Notes under the pieces: model-generated | Databases searched by the model: none | What the model saw: only the letters and a program-made list of their open reading frames with translations | What the model was told of the DNA's origin: nothing | In this document: positions 17,682 to 26,597 of the stretch, piece after piece | Layout: every line of letters begins with the position of its first letter | Position numbering within the stretch: position 1 is the stretch's first letter | Program-made: the position numbers and the translations under genes | Source of the DNA: Gammaproteobacteria bacterium | Lineage (GTDB): Bacteria > Pseudomonadota > Gammaproteobacteria > GCA-001735895 | Length of the DNA: 45,507 nt | Direction of reading: 5' to 3' | NCBI GenBank assembly: GCA_014382695.1 | Contig: JACNJF010000099.1 | Span: 1 to 45,507, forward strand

Positions 17682-19721
17682 TTAAAACCTGCTTGAGATC
17701 CTTAATAGCAATGATTTTTCCTGAATATTTCGAATCAGGTATTCAGAGTTCTGATCAGCCAGATTATAGCCAATCAGTTCCAGCTGGGTGTCATATTTAC
17801 GATTGAGTGTGAATTGATAACGCATATCGAGCTTGCCGTAACCGGAGATTGTTCGACTCGTATCTATCCAGCTCAGTTGATCCACGCTGTAGTAGGTGAA
17901 TGACAGCTGTTGAGAGGGTGTAACATTGATATGACCACCGGCAAAGGCGGTAAGCTCCGGAAATGATTCTTCTAACTTGCTATGGCTGCTGTCTGCACTG
18001 AGTTTGCTCAGACCCGTATAGAGTCGATATTTTTTGTGTCTGGGGCTGAAGTTGAGCGAAGCCTCCACGCCTTTCACGGAGGTCTCCGCCTGATTTTGCG
18101 GGAATTTATAATCTTCGACCACAATGATACCAGTAGCTGGATCGATATTGATCTGCTTTACTTCGGTTTCGATAATCTGGTCACTGATATCGTAGCTAAA
18201 AACCTTGATGTCAGTGGTGACCTGACGATCCAGAAACTCGCTGAACAGGCCAATTTCGGTAGACTGAATGGTTTCCGGCTTAAGGTTTCCATCGGTTTTC
18301 CAGGTTAAGAACGTAATCGTGGACGGAAGCCCGGGTATAGTCGGAAGGTTAAGATCATACCGGGTGTCGCCAGCGATTTCATACAGGAAGGGGTTGCGTT
18401 TAGCGCTGGATCTGACCAGGCGTAGATTATGCTGATCTATTTTCTTAATGATCGATAAACGTCCGGATAATTCGCGGTCGGTAAAACTGGTGTCTTCCAG
18501 CATGGCGCCAACATCAAGGATCAGGGTGTCATCGACTCTCCACTCCAGGCTTGAGAAAAGCCGGTTGGCACGGATAATTTTTTGCTCTTTGTTGTTGAAG
18601 AAAAAGAAAGACTCGACTTCATCCTTGCGCAGGCTACCACCATACACCATGGTGTGCTGACTTCCGAGCGGTCGGCTTTGATAGATTTCCAGGTCGGTAC
18701 GCTCCGAGTCCCGGTCGAAGGAAATGCCAGCGGTGATATCGGAAAGCGCCTCATAGACCGGTGCCGGTAAGAGTGGCGCTAATAAGTCATCCAGAAATTC
18801 GTTTAATCGCTCGGTCTGAAAACTGTCTGACACATCCTGCCGGGTGTGGCTCAGCTGAATGGTGGTGCTGACCTTGTCCTCGATCAGTTCCCATTTGATA
18901 TTCTGATAGCTATTGGATGAATCCTCTTCACGAAATGGATTGCTTGTTTCGCCTTCGCCGCGTTCGAACACGCTCTGGTTGATACCGGCCTGAATGGTCC
19001 AGAACTGGTTGTAGGCGGTCAGGAAATCGGTTCGGATATTCAGTTTTTCCAGCAGTTTTCCATCAAACTCTTCTTTATAGCCATCGTCTTTTTCACGTCC
19101 GGCCGTCAGTCGCCAGTCCAGATCACCGATCTGATTGCCAACCCGGAAGTAGATGTCTTGAGCTTCGCTATCAGAGTCCAGGTCGTGAGTTACACTGACC
19201 TTGCTACCAACGTCTTCGGCGGCATGACGCGTGATAATATTGATGGTGGCCAGAAAGGCATTGGCACCATAGGTCACGGCATTCGGACCACGGGTGACTT
19301 CTACACGCTCAATATCATCCAGCAGCAGCGGCAGGTTAGACCAGGGCACGCCACCGAAAGACGGTACGAACACCGATCGACCATCGATCAATACCTGCAT
19401 CTGGCGGTGCCATTCGCTACCCAGACCGTGATAGGTCACCGCGGGCTTACTGCCCTGCCGGTAGCCCACCACAAATCCGGGGATCATACGAAAGATATCG
19501 ACGATTTCGCGCGCACCGGAGTTACGGATCATCTGGCGGTCAATCACACTCACCGAGGCGGGAGAATCTTCCAGCGGTTTATGCATTCTGGAAACGGTTA
19601 ATACCATTGGAGCTTCACCGAAAAAATCCGTTTCAGCGAGGTATTCGTCTGCTGTAGCCATGACGGCGAAGCTGGACAGACAAAACAGCGCAGTTACGCC
19701 GATCAACGATTGGGCTTTCAA
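17682..19721 (-). CDS. TonB-dependent outer-membrane receptor
   Basis: TonB-dependent receptor of 679 aa. After a signal peptide (ending VMATA) comes a candidate TonB box region (MVLTVSRM), a plug domain (about 50-165, with VSVIDRQMIRNSGA and RVEVTRGPNAVTYGANAF) and a beta barrel ending in the outer-membrane-protein signature LLLRISSRF with terminal Phe. The start is TTG at 19721 with GGAG six bases upstream; no ATG is nearby in frame. Substrate is unknown: no siderophore, cobalamin or sugar gene is adjacent. It heads an operon with a solute-binding protein and a hybrid kinase. The plug region is of the short type often seen beside signalling proteins rather than the FecA type, as no N-terminal signalling domain is present. 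Confidence 0.88.
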   Translation of the reverse strand: MKAQSLIGVTALFCLSSFAVMATADEYLAETDFFGEAPMVLTVSRMHKPLEDSPASVSVIDRQMIRNSGAREIVDIFRMIPGFVVGYRQGSKPAVTYHGLGSEWHRQMQVLIDGRSVFVPSFGGVPWSNLPLLLDDIERVEVTRGPNAVTYGANAFLATINIITRHAAEDVGSKVSVTHDLDSDSEAQDIYFRVGNQIGDLDWRLTAGREKDDGYKEEFDGKLLEKLNIRTDFLTAYNQFWTIQAGINQSVFERGEGETSNPFREEDSSNSYQNIKWELIEDKVSTTIQLSHTRQDVSDSFQTERLNEFLDDLLAPLLPAPVYEALSDITAGISFDRDSERTDLEIYQSRPLGSQHTMVYGGSLRKDEVESFFFFNNKEQKIIRANRLFSSLEWRVDDTLILDVGAMLEDTSFTDRELSGRLSIIKKIDQHNLRLVRSSAKRNPFLYEIAGDTRYDLNLPTIPGLPSTITFLTWKTDGNLKPETIQSTEIGLFSEFLDRQVTTDIKVFSYDISDQIIETEVKQINIDPATGIIVVEDYKFPQNQAETSVKGVEASLNFSPRHKKYRLYTGLSKLSADSSHSKLEESFPELTAFAGGHINVTPSQQLSFTYYSVDQLSWIDTSRTISGYGKLDMRYQFTLNRKYDTQLELIGYNLADQNSEYLIRNIQEKSLLLRISSRF

Positions 19722-19737
19722 TATTCACTCCAGATTG

Positions 19738-19757
19738 AAACTATGTGGACATAGTTT
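19738..19757. repeat. perfect inverted repeat in TonB-receptor/cysM intergenic
   Basis: AAACTATG and CATAGTTT form an 8-bp perfect inverted repeat around a 4-base centre (TGGA), 17 bases upstream of the TonB-receptor TTG start and about 75 bases upstream of cysM. It could be an operator for the divergent genes or a small hairpin in the receptor leader. It does not match a Fur box that I recognise. Confidence 0.55.
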
Positions 19758-19830
19758 AACCAGATTTAATCGAGTAAACTACACATCATATTAGCTACAG
19801 AATGTTAGCCACAGAAATGACAGGTAAAAT

Positions 19831-20718
19831 ATGACGCTGCAAGATTATATCGGTAATACCCCTCTGGTCAGGTTACAGCGTCTGGGTGCTGCAAACCCGA
19901 CGAATACGATTCTGGTGAAACTCGAAGGTAATAATCCGGCCGGTTCGGTAAAAGACCGTCCTGCTCTCAGTATGATTAAAAATGCCGAACAACGCGGTGA
20001 GATCAAACCGGGCGATACACTGATTGAAGCTACCAGTGGTAACACCGGAATCGCGCTGGCAATGGCGGCTGCGATCATGGGCTACAAAATGGTGTTGATC
20101 ATGCCGGATAACATGAGTGCGGAGCGGCGCGCAGTGATGAAGGCGTATGGCGCTGAACTGATCCTGGTGACGAAGGAAGAAAGCATGATGGGCGCGCGTG
20201 ACCTGGCTGATCGGATGCAGGCGCAGGGCAAAGGCATCGTGCTGGATCAGTTTTCCAATCCGGATAATCCGTTGGCCCATTATGAGTCGACTGCACCAGA
20301 AATCTGGCAGCAGTCTGAACATCGCATTACACACTTTGTCAGCTCGATGGGTACCACCGGCACCATCGTTGGCTGTTCGCGCTATTTTAAGCAGGTCAAT
20401 CCGGCCATTCAGGTGGTCGGGGTGCATCCGGCGGAAGGTTCCAGTATCCCCGGTATCCGACGTTGGCCGGAGGAATATCTGCCCAAAATCTATGATCCCA
20501 CCCATATCGACCGGATCATGGATGTGACGCAACAGGAAGCAGAGCAGACCACGCGCGACCTGGCCGCACAGGAAGGTATTTTCTGCGGTATATCTTCCGG
20601 AGGAGCTGTGTCTGCAGCACTGCGCCTGTCGGCTACGCTCGAAAACGCAACCATCGTGAGTATTATCTGCGACCGTGGTGATCGTTATCTATCGACCAAT
20701 GTATTTCCTGCCAACTGA
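19831..20718 (+). CDS. cysM: O-acetylserine sulfhydrylase B (CysM)
   Basis: PLP-dependent cysteine synthase that joins O-acetylserine with sulfide or thiosulfate. The PLP lysine is Lys41 in NPAGSVKDRPA, the phosphate/substrate loop reads EATSGNTGIALA, and the SMGTTGTI glycine-rich PLP phosphate loop is present. At 295 aa it has CysM rather than CysK length, and the loop SNPDNPLAHYESTAPEIW is CysM-like. Position next to rlmD agrees with the Pseudomonas cysM-rlmD order. Cytosolic; divergent from the TonB-receptor operon. Confidence 0.95.
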   Translation: MTLQDYIGNTPLVRLQRLGAANPTNTILVKLEGNNPAGSVKDRPALSMIKNAEQRGEIKPGDTLIEATSGNTGIALAMAAAIMGYKMVLIMPDNMSAERRAVMKAYGAELILVTKEESMMGARDLADRMQAQGKGIVLDQFSNPDNPLAHYESTAPEIWQQSEHRITHFVSSMGTTGTIVGCSRYFKQVNPAIQVVGVHPAEGSSIPGIRRWPEEYLPKIYDPTHIDRIMDVTQQEAEQTTRDLAAQEGIFCGISSGGAVSAALRLSATLENATIVSIICDRGDRYLSTNVFPAN

Positions 20719-20731
20719 TTGACGCACGCTT

Positions 20732-21505
20732 ATGAATGTACTGGTTTTTGATATCGAAACCATTCCGGATATCGATGGCGCCAGACGCCTGTATGATCTG
20801 CATGGATTGTCCGATGAAGATGTCGCCAAAGCGGTTTTTCATCTGCGACGGCAGCAGGCCAATACCGAGTTTCTGCGTCACCATTTACACCGTATTGTGG
20901 CGATTTCTGCACTGCTGGTGAATGGTGAACACTTCAAGCTGTGGTCGCTGGGTGATGAAGACTCTTCCGAACAGGATCTGTTACAACGCTTTTATGCCGG
21001 TCTGGAGCGCTACTCACCGCAACTGGTGTCCTGGAACGGCAGCGGCTTTGACCTGCCGGTGATTCATTATCGTTCTCTGCTATATCCTCTGAATGCGCAG
21101 CGTTATTGGGATAGAGGCCAGCATGACAGCGAGTTTCGACATCATAATTACCTCGCACCTTCGCATCAGCGTCATACCGACCTGATGGATGTACTCTCAG
21201 CCTGTCAGCCACAGGCTGCGATCAGCCTGCAGGAAATCGCTGTGCTGTGCGGGTTTCCCGGCCAGATGAGCATGCAGGGCAGCAAGGTGTGGGAAACCTG
21301 GTTGCAGGGAGATTTGCAGGCGATCCGCCATTATTGTGAAACCGATGTACTGAATACCTATCTGGTGTATCTGAACTGGGAACGAAATCGTGGAAATCTC
21401 GATCCATCTCAGTATCAGGCACAGTGTCAACGCGTGCGTGATGAACTGAAAAATTCCTCTCAGCCACATCTGATTCAGTTTGAAAACAACTGGATCGACC
21501 TCTAA
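20732..21505 (+). CDS. predicted 3'-5' exonuclease, PolB-like
   Basis: DEDD-superfamily exonuclease of the type annotated as predicted 3'-5' exonuclease related to DNA polymerase B (PF10108). Exo I motif is VFDIETIPD at residues 5-13, Exo II is WNGSGFDLPVI near 101, and Exo III is the DEDDy type YCETDVLNTYLVY near 207. No polymerase domain follows; 257 aa is full length for this stand-alone group. It lies 13 bases after cysM and 19 bases before rlmD, so it is probably co-transcribed with them. The nucleic acid substrate is not known. Confidence 0.85.
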   Translation: MNVLVFDIETIPDIDGARRLYDLHGLSDEDVAKAVFHLRRQQANTEFLRHHLHRIVAISALLVNGEHFKLWSLGDEDSSEQDLLQRFYAGLERYSPQLVSWNGSGFDLPVIHYRSLLYPLNAQRYWDRGQHDSEFRHHNYLAPSHQRHTDLMDVLSACQPQAAISLQEIAVLCGFPGQMSMQGSKVWETWLQGDLQAIRHYCETDVLNTYLVYLNWERNRGNLDPSQYQAQCQRVRDELKNSSQPHLIQFENNWIDL

Positions 21506-21524
21506 AACCCAACGAGTTATTGCT

Positions 21525-22847
21525 ATGTCCCGAAGAAATCGTCGGCCCTCTATACCCGAGCCGTTTGAAACTGTGATTGAAGGTCTGTCGCATGAGGGCA
21601 GAGGAATCTGTCACCATGAAGGCAAGATCGTGTTTGTGTTTTCGGCGTTACCGGGCGAGCGGGTAAAGGTAAGAATTAACAAAATCACCACTAAATATGC
21701 CGAGGCCAGTGTGGTTGAGGTGTTGCAGGCGTCGCCCCACCGGATTCAACCCCATTGTGCGCATTTCACGGTTTGTGGTGGATGCAGCATGCAGCATGTA
21801 AGCGCGGATTATCAGGTCGAGCTGAAACAGCAATCAGTCCTGCAGATGATGCAGCACGCGAATATTCCGATAGAGCAGGTTATCCCTCCACTCCGGGCGG
21901 CTGTCTGGGGCTATCGGCGCAAGGCACGACTGGGGGTCAAGTTTGTACGTAAGAAGCAACGTCTACTGGTGGGCTTTCGTGAACGCAACCAGCCTTATCT
22001 GGCCGATATACAAAGTTGTCCGGTGTTGATCGAGCGAGTGGGTCAGCATCTGGACGACCTGATGGCGCTGGTGACCGAACTCGATGCCAAGGAAACCATT
22101 CCGCAGATTGAAGTGGCTGCGGATGATGAAAACTGTCTGCTGGTGTTTCGACATCTGCAGGAACTGTCTGCTGCGGATCGGGAACGGCTGAGTGTTTTTG
22201 GCCAGCAGCATAATTTCTGGATTCAGCTGCAGCCGCAGGGGCCGGATTCGGTACAGCTGCTGTATCCGGAGCAGCAGGTGTTACGCTTTAAACCACTGCT
22301 GGATGGCGATATTGCGATCCGTTTCAATGCCGCCGACTTTACCCAGGTGAATGCCGATATCAACCATCAGATGATCCGACAGGCACTCGATTTTCTACAG
22401 TTAAAAGCGGGCGACAGGGTGCTCGATCTATTTTGCGGTCTGGGCAATTTTACCCTGCCGATGGCGCGTCTGACGCAACAGGTGATCGGCGTGGAAGGCG
22501 ACGAAGCGATGGTCGCGCGAGCGCGCGAAAATGCACTCGAACATGGCATTCATAACAGCGAATATTTTGCTGCAGATTTAACACAAATCGACCGATCGGC
22601 GCCGTGGATGAAGCAGCATTACGATAAAATACTGCTCGATCCGCCCCGTTCTGGTGCATTTGAAATCGTCCAGCATTTAAAGTCGCTAAAGCCCTCCATA
22701 ATCGTGTATGTTTCGTGCCAGCCTTCCAGTCTGGTACGCGATGCCAGGGTGTTATGCGATGCAGGCTATCGACTCACTCACTTCGGTTTAATGGATATGT
22801 TTCCACAAACTGCGCATGTTGAATCGATGGCGGTATTTGAAATTTAA
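21525..22847 (+). CDS. rlmD: 23S rRNA m5U1939 methyltransferase RlmD
   Basis: SAM-dependent methyltransferase (RumA) that makes 5-methyluridine 1939 in 23S rRNA. An N-terminal TRAM domain (IEGLSHEGRGICHHEGKIVF) is followed by the 4Fe-4S cysteine set C-x5-C-x2-C in HCAHFTVCGGC with the fourth cysteine in QSCPVL, and the methyltransferase domain with VLDLFCGLGNFTLP and DPPRSG. The catalytic cysteine is in YVSCQPSSLVRD. The track opens at 21480 inside the exonuclease gene; the ATG at 21525 has ACGAG eight bases upstream and gives 440 aa. In Pseudomonas and E. coli relA follows; here glnK-amtB does. Confidence 0.95.
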   Translation: MSRRNRRPSIPEPFETVIEGLSHEGRGICHHEGKIVFVFSALPGERVKVRINKITTKYAEASVVEVLQASPHRIQPHCAHFTVCGGCSMQHVSADYQVELKQQSVLQMMQHANIPIEQVIPPLRAAVWGYRRKARLGVKFVRKKQRLLVGFRERNQPYLADIQSCPVLIERVGQHLDDLMALVTELDAKETIPQIEVAADDENCLLVFRHLQELSAADRERLSVFGQQHNFWIQLQPQGPDSVQLLYPEQQVLRFKPLLDGDIAIRFNAADFTQVNADINHQMIRQALDFLQLKAGDRVLDLFCGLGNFTLPMARLTQQVIGVEGDEAMVARARENALEHGIHNSEYFAADLTQIDRSAPWMKQHYDKILLDPPRSGAFEIVQHLKSLKPSIIVYVSCQPSSLVRDARVLCDAGYRLTHFGLMDMFPQTAHVESMAVFEI

Positions 22848-22936
22848 GGCTTAAAAAGATGTAACAGGCCCTTAAAAATGAAATAATAACGCGCTTTTCT
22901 GCTAGACGCAGTTTTGTGAGGCGTTTTTAAAAATAG

Positions 22937-23299
<363 letters not shown>

Positions 23300-23310
23300 A
23301 CGGGGAAGGT

Positions 23311-24600
23311 ATGAAGTTATCAAAAATCTTATCTGTTTTATCTCTACTTGTATTTCCACTTCAGGGGTTTGCGGCTGATACGCTGGATACCGGCCATACC
23401 GCCTGGATACTGACTTCCACTGCACTGGTGCTATTTATGACGCTGCCTGGGCTGGCGTTGTTTTATGGCGGACTGGTGCGGGCCAAAAACGTACTGTCGG
23501 TACTGATGCAGTGTTTTGCGATTACCTGTGTAGTCACAATTATCTGGGTGATCGGTGGCTACAGTCTGGCCTTTTCGGATGGTGGCGCGATGAATGACTG
23601 GATCGGCGGCACCAGTAACTTTTTTATGAGCAACGTGGGTAGAGACAGCTTAAGCGGGGCGATTCCCGAGTCTGTATTCAGTATGTTTCAGATGACCTTT
23701 GCGATTATTACGCCAGCCCTGATCGTGGGTGGCTTTGCCGAGCGCATGCGCTTTTCGGCGATGCTGATGTTCAGCGTGTTGTGGTTTGTACTGGTTTACC
23801 TGCCCATCTGTCACTGGGTCTGGGGCGGCGGCTGGCTGGCGCAGATGGGTCTACTCGATTTTGCCGGTGGCACCGTGGTACATATTACAGCGGGTGTGGC
23901 TGCCATCGTGACCGCGATGGTACTCGGCAACCGGAGTGGTTTTCCAACCACCCAGATGATGCCGCATAACCTGACCATGACGGTGACCGGAGCCGGTATG
24001 TTATGGGTCGGCTGGTTCGGTTTTAATGCGGGCAGCGCGCTCGCGGCAAATGGCGATGCCGGTATGGCGATGCTGGTGACGCATATCAGTGCGGCCACCG
24101 GCGCCATTACCTGGATGGCGATAGAATGGGTTAAATTTGGTAAGCCATCGGCTCTGGGTATAGTAACCGGCATGGTGGCAGGACTCGGTACCATTACACC
24201 GGCTTCTGGATTTGTCGGCCCGATGGCAGCGCTGTTTATCGGTCTAACCGCCGGTAGCGTGTGTTTTGTGGCGACTCAGTTTATCAAGCAGCGGCTTAGA
24301 ATCGATGACTCTCTGGATGTTTTCCCGGTGCATGGCGTGGGCGGTATTATCGGCACCCTGTTTGCAGGCTTATTCGTATCCAGCCAGTTTGGCGGGGCCG
24401 GTCTGGCTGAAGGGATGACTACCACTTCGCAGGTGATCGTGCAGCTTACCGGAGTTCTGGCTACGGCTGGATGGACCGCACTGCTGACCTTTGTAATTCT
24501 TAAAGTGGTGGGTATGTTCGTATCCTTACGCGTGAGTGCAGAAGATGAGAACGAAGGCCTGGATCTGGTGTTGCATGAAGAGAAGGGTTATAACCTGTAA
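23311..24600 (+). CDS. amtB: ammonium transporter AmtB
   Basis: Inner-membrane ammonium channel of the Amt/Mep/Rh family. A cleavable signal peptide (ending GFAA) precedes about 11 transmembrane helices. The twin-histidine pore pair is represented by the His in ICHWVWGGGW and the His in VHGVGGIIGTL; the NVLSVLMQCF and GGFAERMRF signatures are present. The cytoplasmic tail ends ENEGLDLVLHEEKGYNL, the region contacted by GlnK. Length 429 aa is normal. Co-transcribed with glnK, followed by a strong terminator. Confidence 0.97.
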   Translation: MKLSKILSVLSLLVFPLQGFAADTLDTGHTAWILTSTALVLFMTLPGLALFYGGLVRAKNVLSVLMQCFAITCVVTIIWVIGGYSLAFSDGGAMNDWIGGTSNFFMSNVGRDSLSGAIPESVFSMFQMTFAIITPALIVGGFAERMRFSAMLMFSVLWFVLVYLPICHWVWGGGWLAQMGLLDFAGGTVVHITAGVAAIVTAMVLGNRSGFPTTQMMPHNLTMTVTGAGMLWVGWFGFNAGSALAANGDAGMAMLVTHISAATGAITWMAIEWVKFGKPSALGIVTGMVAGLGTITPASGFVGPMAALFIGLTAGSVCFVATQFIKQRLRIDDSLDVFPVHGVGGIIGTLFAGLFVSSQFGGAGLAEGMTTTSQVIVQLTGVLATAGWTALLTFVILKVVGMFVSLRVSAEDENEGLDLVLHEEKGYNL

Positions 24601-24622
24601 TCTTTGAGCTATCACGAGACTG

Positions 24623-24652
24623 AAAAAGCCGGCATTCATGCCGGCTTTTTTT
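24623..24652. terminator. bidirectional rho-independent terminator
   Basis: AGCCGGCAT and ATGCCGGCT form a 9-bp GC-rich stem with a 2-base loop, flanked by a run of A on the left and a run of T on the right. It lies between the convergent amtB and phoD-like genes and can serve both. Its core is almost the same as that of the terminator at 42022-42054. Confidence 0.9.
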
Positions 24653-24657
24653 ATGCC

Positions 24658-26430
24658 TCAACGATAGTAGTAACGGCCATTTTTATAGGCAATCCGCAGC
24701 AGGTGGTTACGTTGTGGCAGGCTCTGGTAGTTTCTGCTCGTAATGTTATTCACGTAGCGCCAGTGAGCCTTAACTTCCTGCTGTTCAATCTGCAGAATCA
24801 GATAGCCACGATCCTTGAAGTTACTGTATAGCGAACGTGGATTGAATAATGGGCTGGCCTGTTCCAGCTGCAGTAGCAGCGCCGGGTCATCGATGGCGAA
24901 ATCTTCTTCCACCCCTGGTGCCGATACCGAGCTGACTCCGAGTTCTATCGCCAGCGTATCAGCGCTGTCGTCCTGCAGTAGATTGCTCCACGCATAATGC
25001 GCATCACCGGATAACAGCAGGGTGGGTCGGTTGTTCTTTTTTATCAGTTGATACAGGCGCTTACGTGCCTGAGGATAACCATCCCAGGCATCCAGATTGT
25101 ACGGTAGCAGGGTTTTTACGCGCTCGATCTGGTCTGCACACAATGTATGATCCTGCAGTTGCAGGCGAGCCATAATCTGGCTGGCCTGTTCGAAGGCCTG
25201 CACGATCTGTTGTTTGGTTGCGCTTTTTTGTGCGCCATTCTGGCTACGGTACTGGAGTGCCAGCTGGATGATTTCGAGCGGTATCGGATTTTCCGACACT
25301 CTCACCTGCTGTGCAATAATCTGCCAGGCTGCGCCTGATTTTTCCAGTTCGGCTTGCAACCAGTCGAGCTGCTGAGTCCCCAGCATCTGCAACGTATCGT
25401 TGCTAATATCGGTCATGAAGGCGTTTACATTCAGCTGACCATCCGGCTGCTGGTAATCGGCATAATCGAGAGCCGGGGTTCTTGCGCTCAATCGACTATC
25501 CAGCATATACAGCGAAAATAATGAGCCATAGTGAAAGCTACGGTAAATATGATCGCTGCTGGTGTGCACCGGCATGCGCACGGGTAACCATTCGTAATAA
25601 GCCTGCACTGCGGCCATTTTTCTGGTGTAGCAACAGGCCGTCTGGTTGATCCAGCGATCCTGCGCACTTTTCTGCGAGGTATTGTCGGCAATCTCATGAT
25701 CATCCCAGATACAGATGAAAGGATACAGCTGGTGAATCTGTTGCAGGTCCGGGTCGCTACGGTATAGCGCATAGCGTTTACGGTAATCCGCTAAACTGAA
25801 TAATTCACGCTCATTACCAGCGGGTAATTCGCGCCCGATCGCAGTCGCGTTCTGTGTTGCATAGGCTGGCCTGGCGTTACTGTCGAGCATGCCGTATTCA
25901 TACAGGTAATCCCCCAGATGGATAACCGCATCGATGTTTTGCTGGTGCTGACAGGCGTCATGATAGACATTGAAATAACCCGCGGTGTAGTTGGCACAGG
26001 AAAAGACGGCAAATGTCAGCTTGTCGCGCTGTGTTGCCAGGGTACGTGTTCTACCCACCACCGAGACCGCATTCGCGGTGCTGAAGCGATAATAGTACAC
26101 ACAGTTTTCCTGCAGCCCCTGCAGGTCGATCTTGATGGTGTAATCACGTTCTTTGAGGGCCTTTACATAGCCCGTCTGAACTGGATTCAAAAACGCTTTA
26201 TCGAGTGCAAGTTCGAAGCGAGTGCGAATAAATTTGGGTTCCGCTTGTGCGCTTACGCGGGTCCAGATGATGACCTGGTCAGACAGCGGATCACCACTGG
26301 CGACACCGTGCAGGAAGTTTCCCGTATCCATGCTGGATTGTTGTTGCCTGGCCTCTGAAGAAGCCGGCAGCGCCGCTGAAATGATGCTGGCCGAACTTAA
26401 ATCAAGAAATCGCCTGCGTGATTTATCCAC
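24658..26430 (-). CDS. phoD: PhoD-like alkaline phosphatase, Tat-exported
   Basis: Alkaline phosphatase D family metallophosphoesterase. The N-terminus has a twin-arginine signal (KSRRRFLDLSSA), fitting a folded, metal-loaded periplasmic enzyme. An N-terminal beta domain (FLHGVASGDPLSDQVIIWTRV, the family hallmark) is followed by the metallophosphatase domain with FSCANY, HLGDYLYEYG, WDDHEIADN and LLSGDAHYAWSN. Length 590 aa is in the family range. Substrate may be phosphomonoesters or diesters. No pho regulon genes are adjacent, and no PHO box was recognised upstream. It is transcribed towards amtB and shares its terminator; upstream it is divergent from the poly-Gly lipoprotein gene. Confidence 0.88.
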   Translation of the reverse strand: MDKSRRRFLDLSSASIISAALPASSEARQQQSSMDTGNFLHGVASGDPLSDQVIIWTRVSAQAEPKFIRTRFELALDKAFLNPVQTGYVKALKERDYTIKIDLQGLQENCVYYYRFSTANAVSVVGRTRTLATQRDKLTFAVFSCANYTAGYFNVYHDACQHQQNIDAVIHLGDYLYEYGMLDSNARPAYATQNATAIGRELPAGNERELFSLADYRKRYALYRSDPDLQQIHQLYPFICIWDDHEIADNTSQKSAQDRWINQTACCYTRKMAAVQAYYEWLPVRMPVHTSSDHIYRSFHYGSLFSLYMLDSRLSARTPALDYADYQQPDGQLNVNAFMTDISNDTLQMLGTQQLDWLQAELEKSGAAWQIIAQQVRVSENPIPLEIIQLALQYRSQNGAQKSATKQQIVQAFEQASQIMARLQLQDHTLCADQIERVKTLLPYNLDAWDGYPQARKRLYQLIKKNNRPTLLLSGDAHYAWSNLLQDDSADTLAIELGVSSVSAPGVEEDFAIDDPALLLQLEQASPLFNPRSLYSNFKDRGYLILQIEQQEVKAHWRYVNNITSRNYQSLPQRNHLLRIAYKNGRYYYR

Positions 26431-26597
26431 TTTTTATACCTGCAAAAAGGAGCCTGAAGATTAACCTAATGTAACTTAGCGAGACATAAAAACATACGAC
26501 AGCCGTATGTTGATCCTGATCATAGTAAGTACATTATGCGGGATTAGAATATAGATTATATAAAGCAATTGCTTCGTATTCTGTGGAGGTAATAGTG

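Noticed and set aside
19873-20532. 219-aa minus-strand ORF inside cysM
   Set aside because: Antisense shadow; cysM is complete and conserved over the whole stretch.
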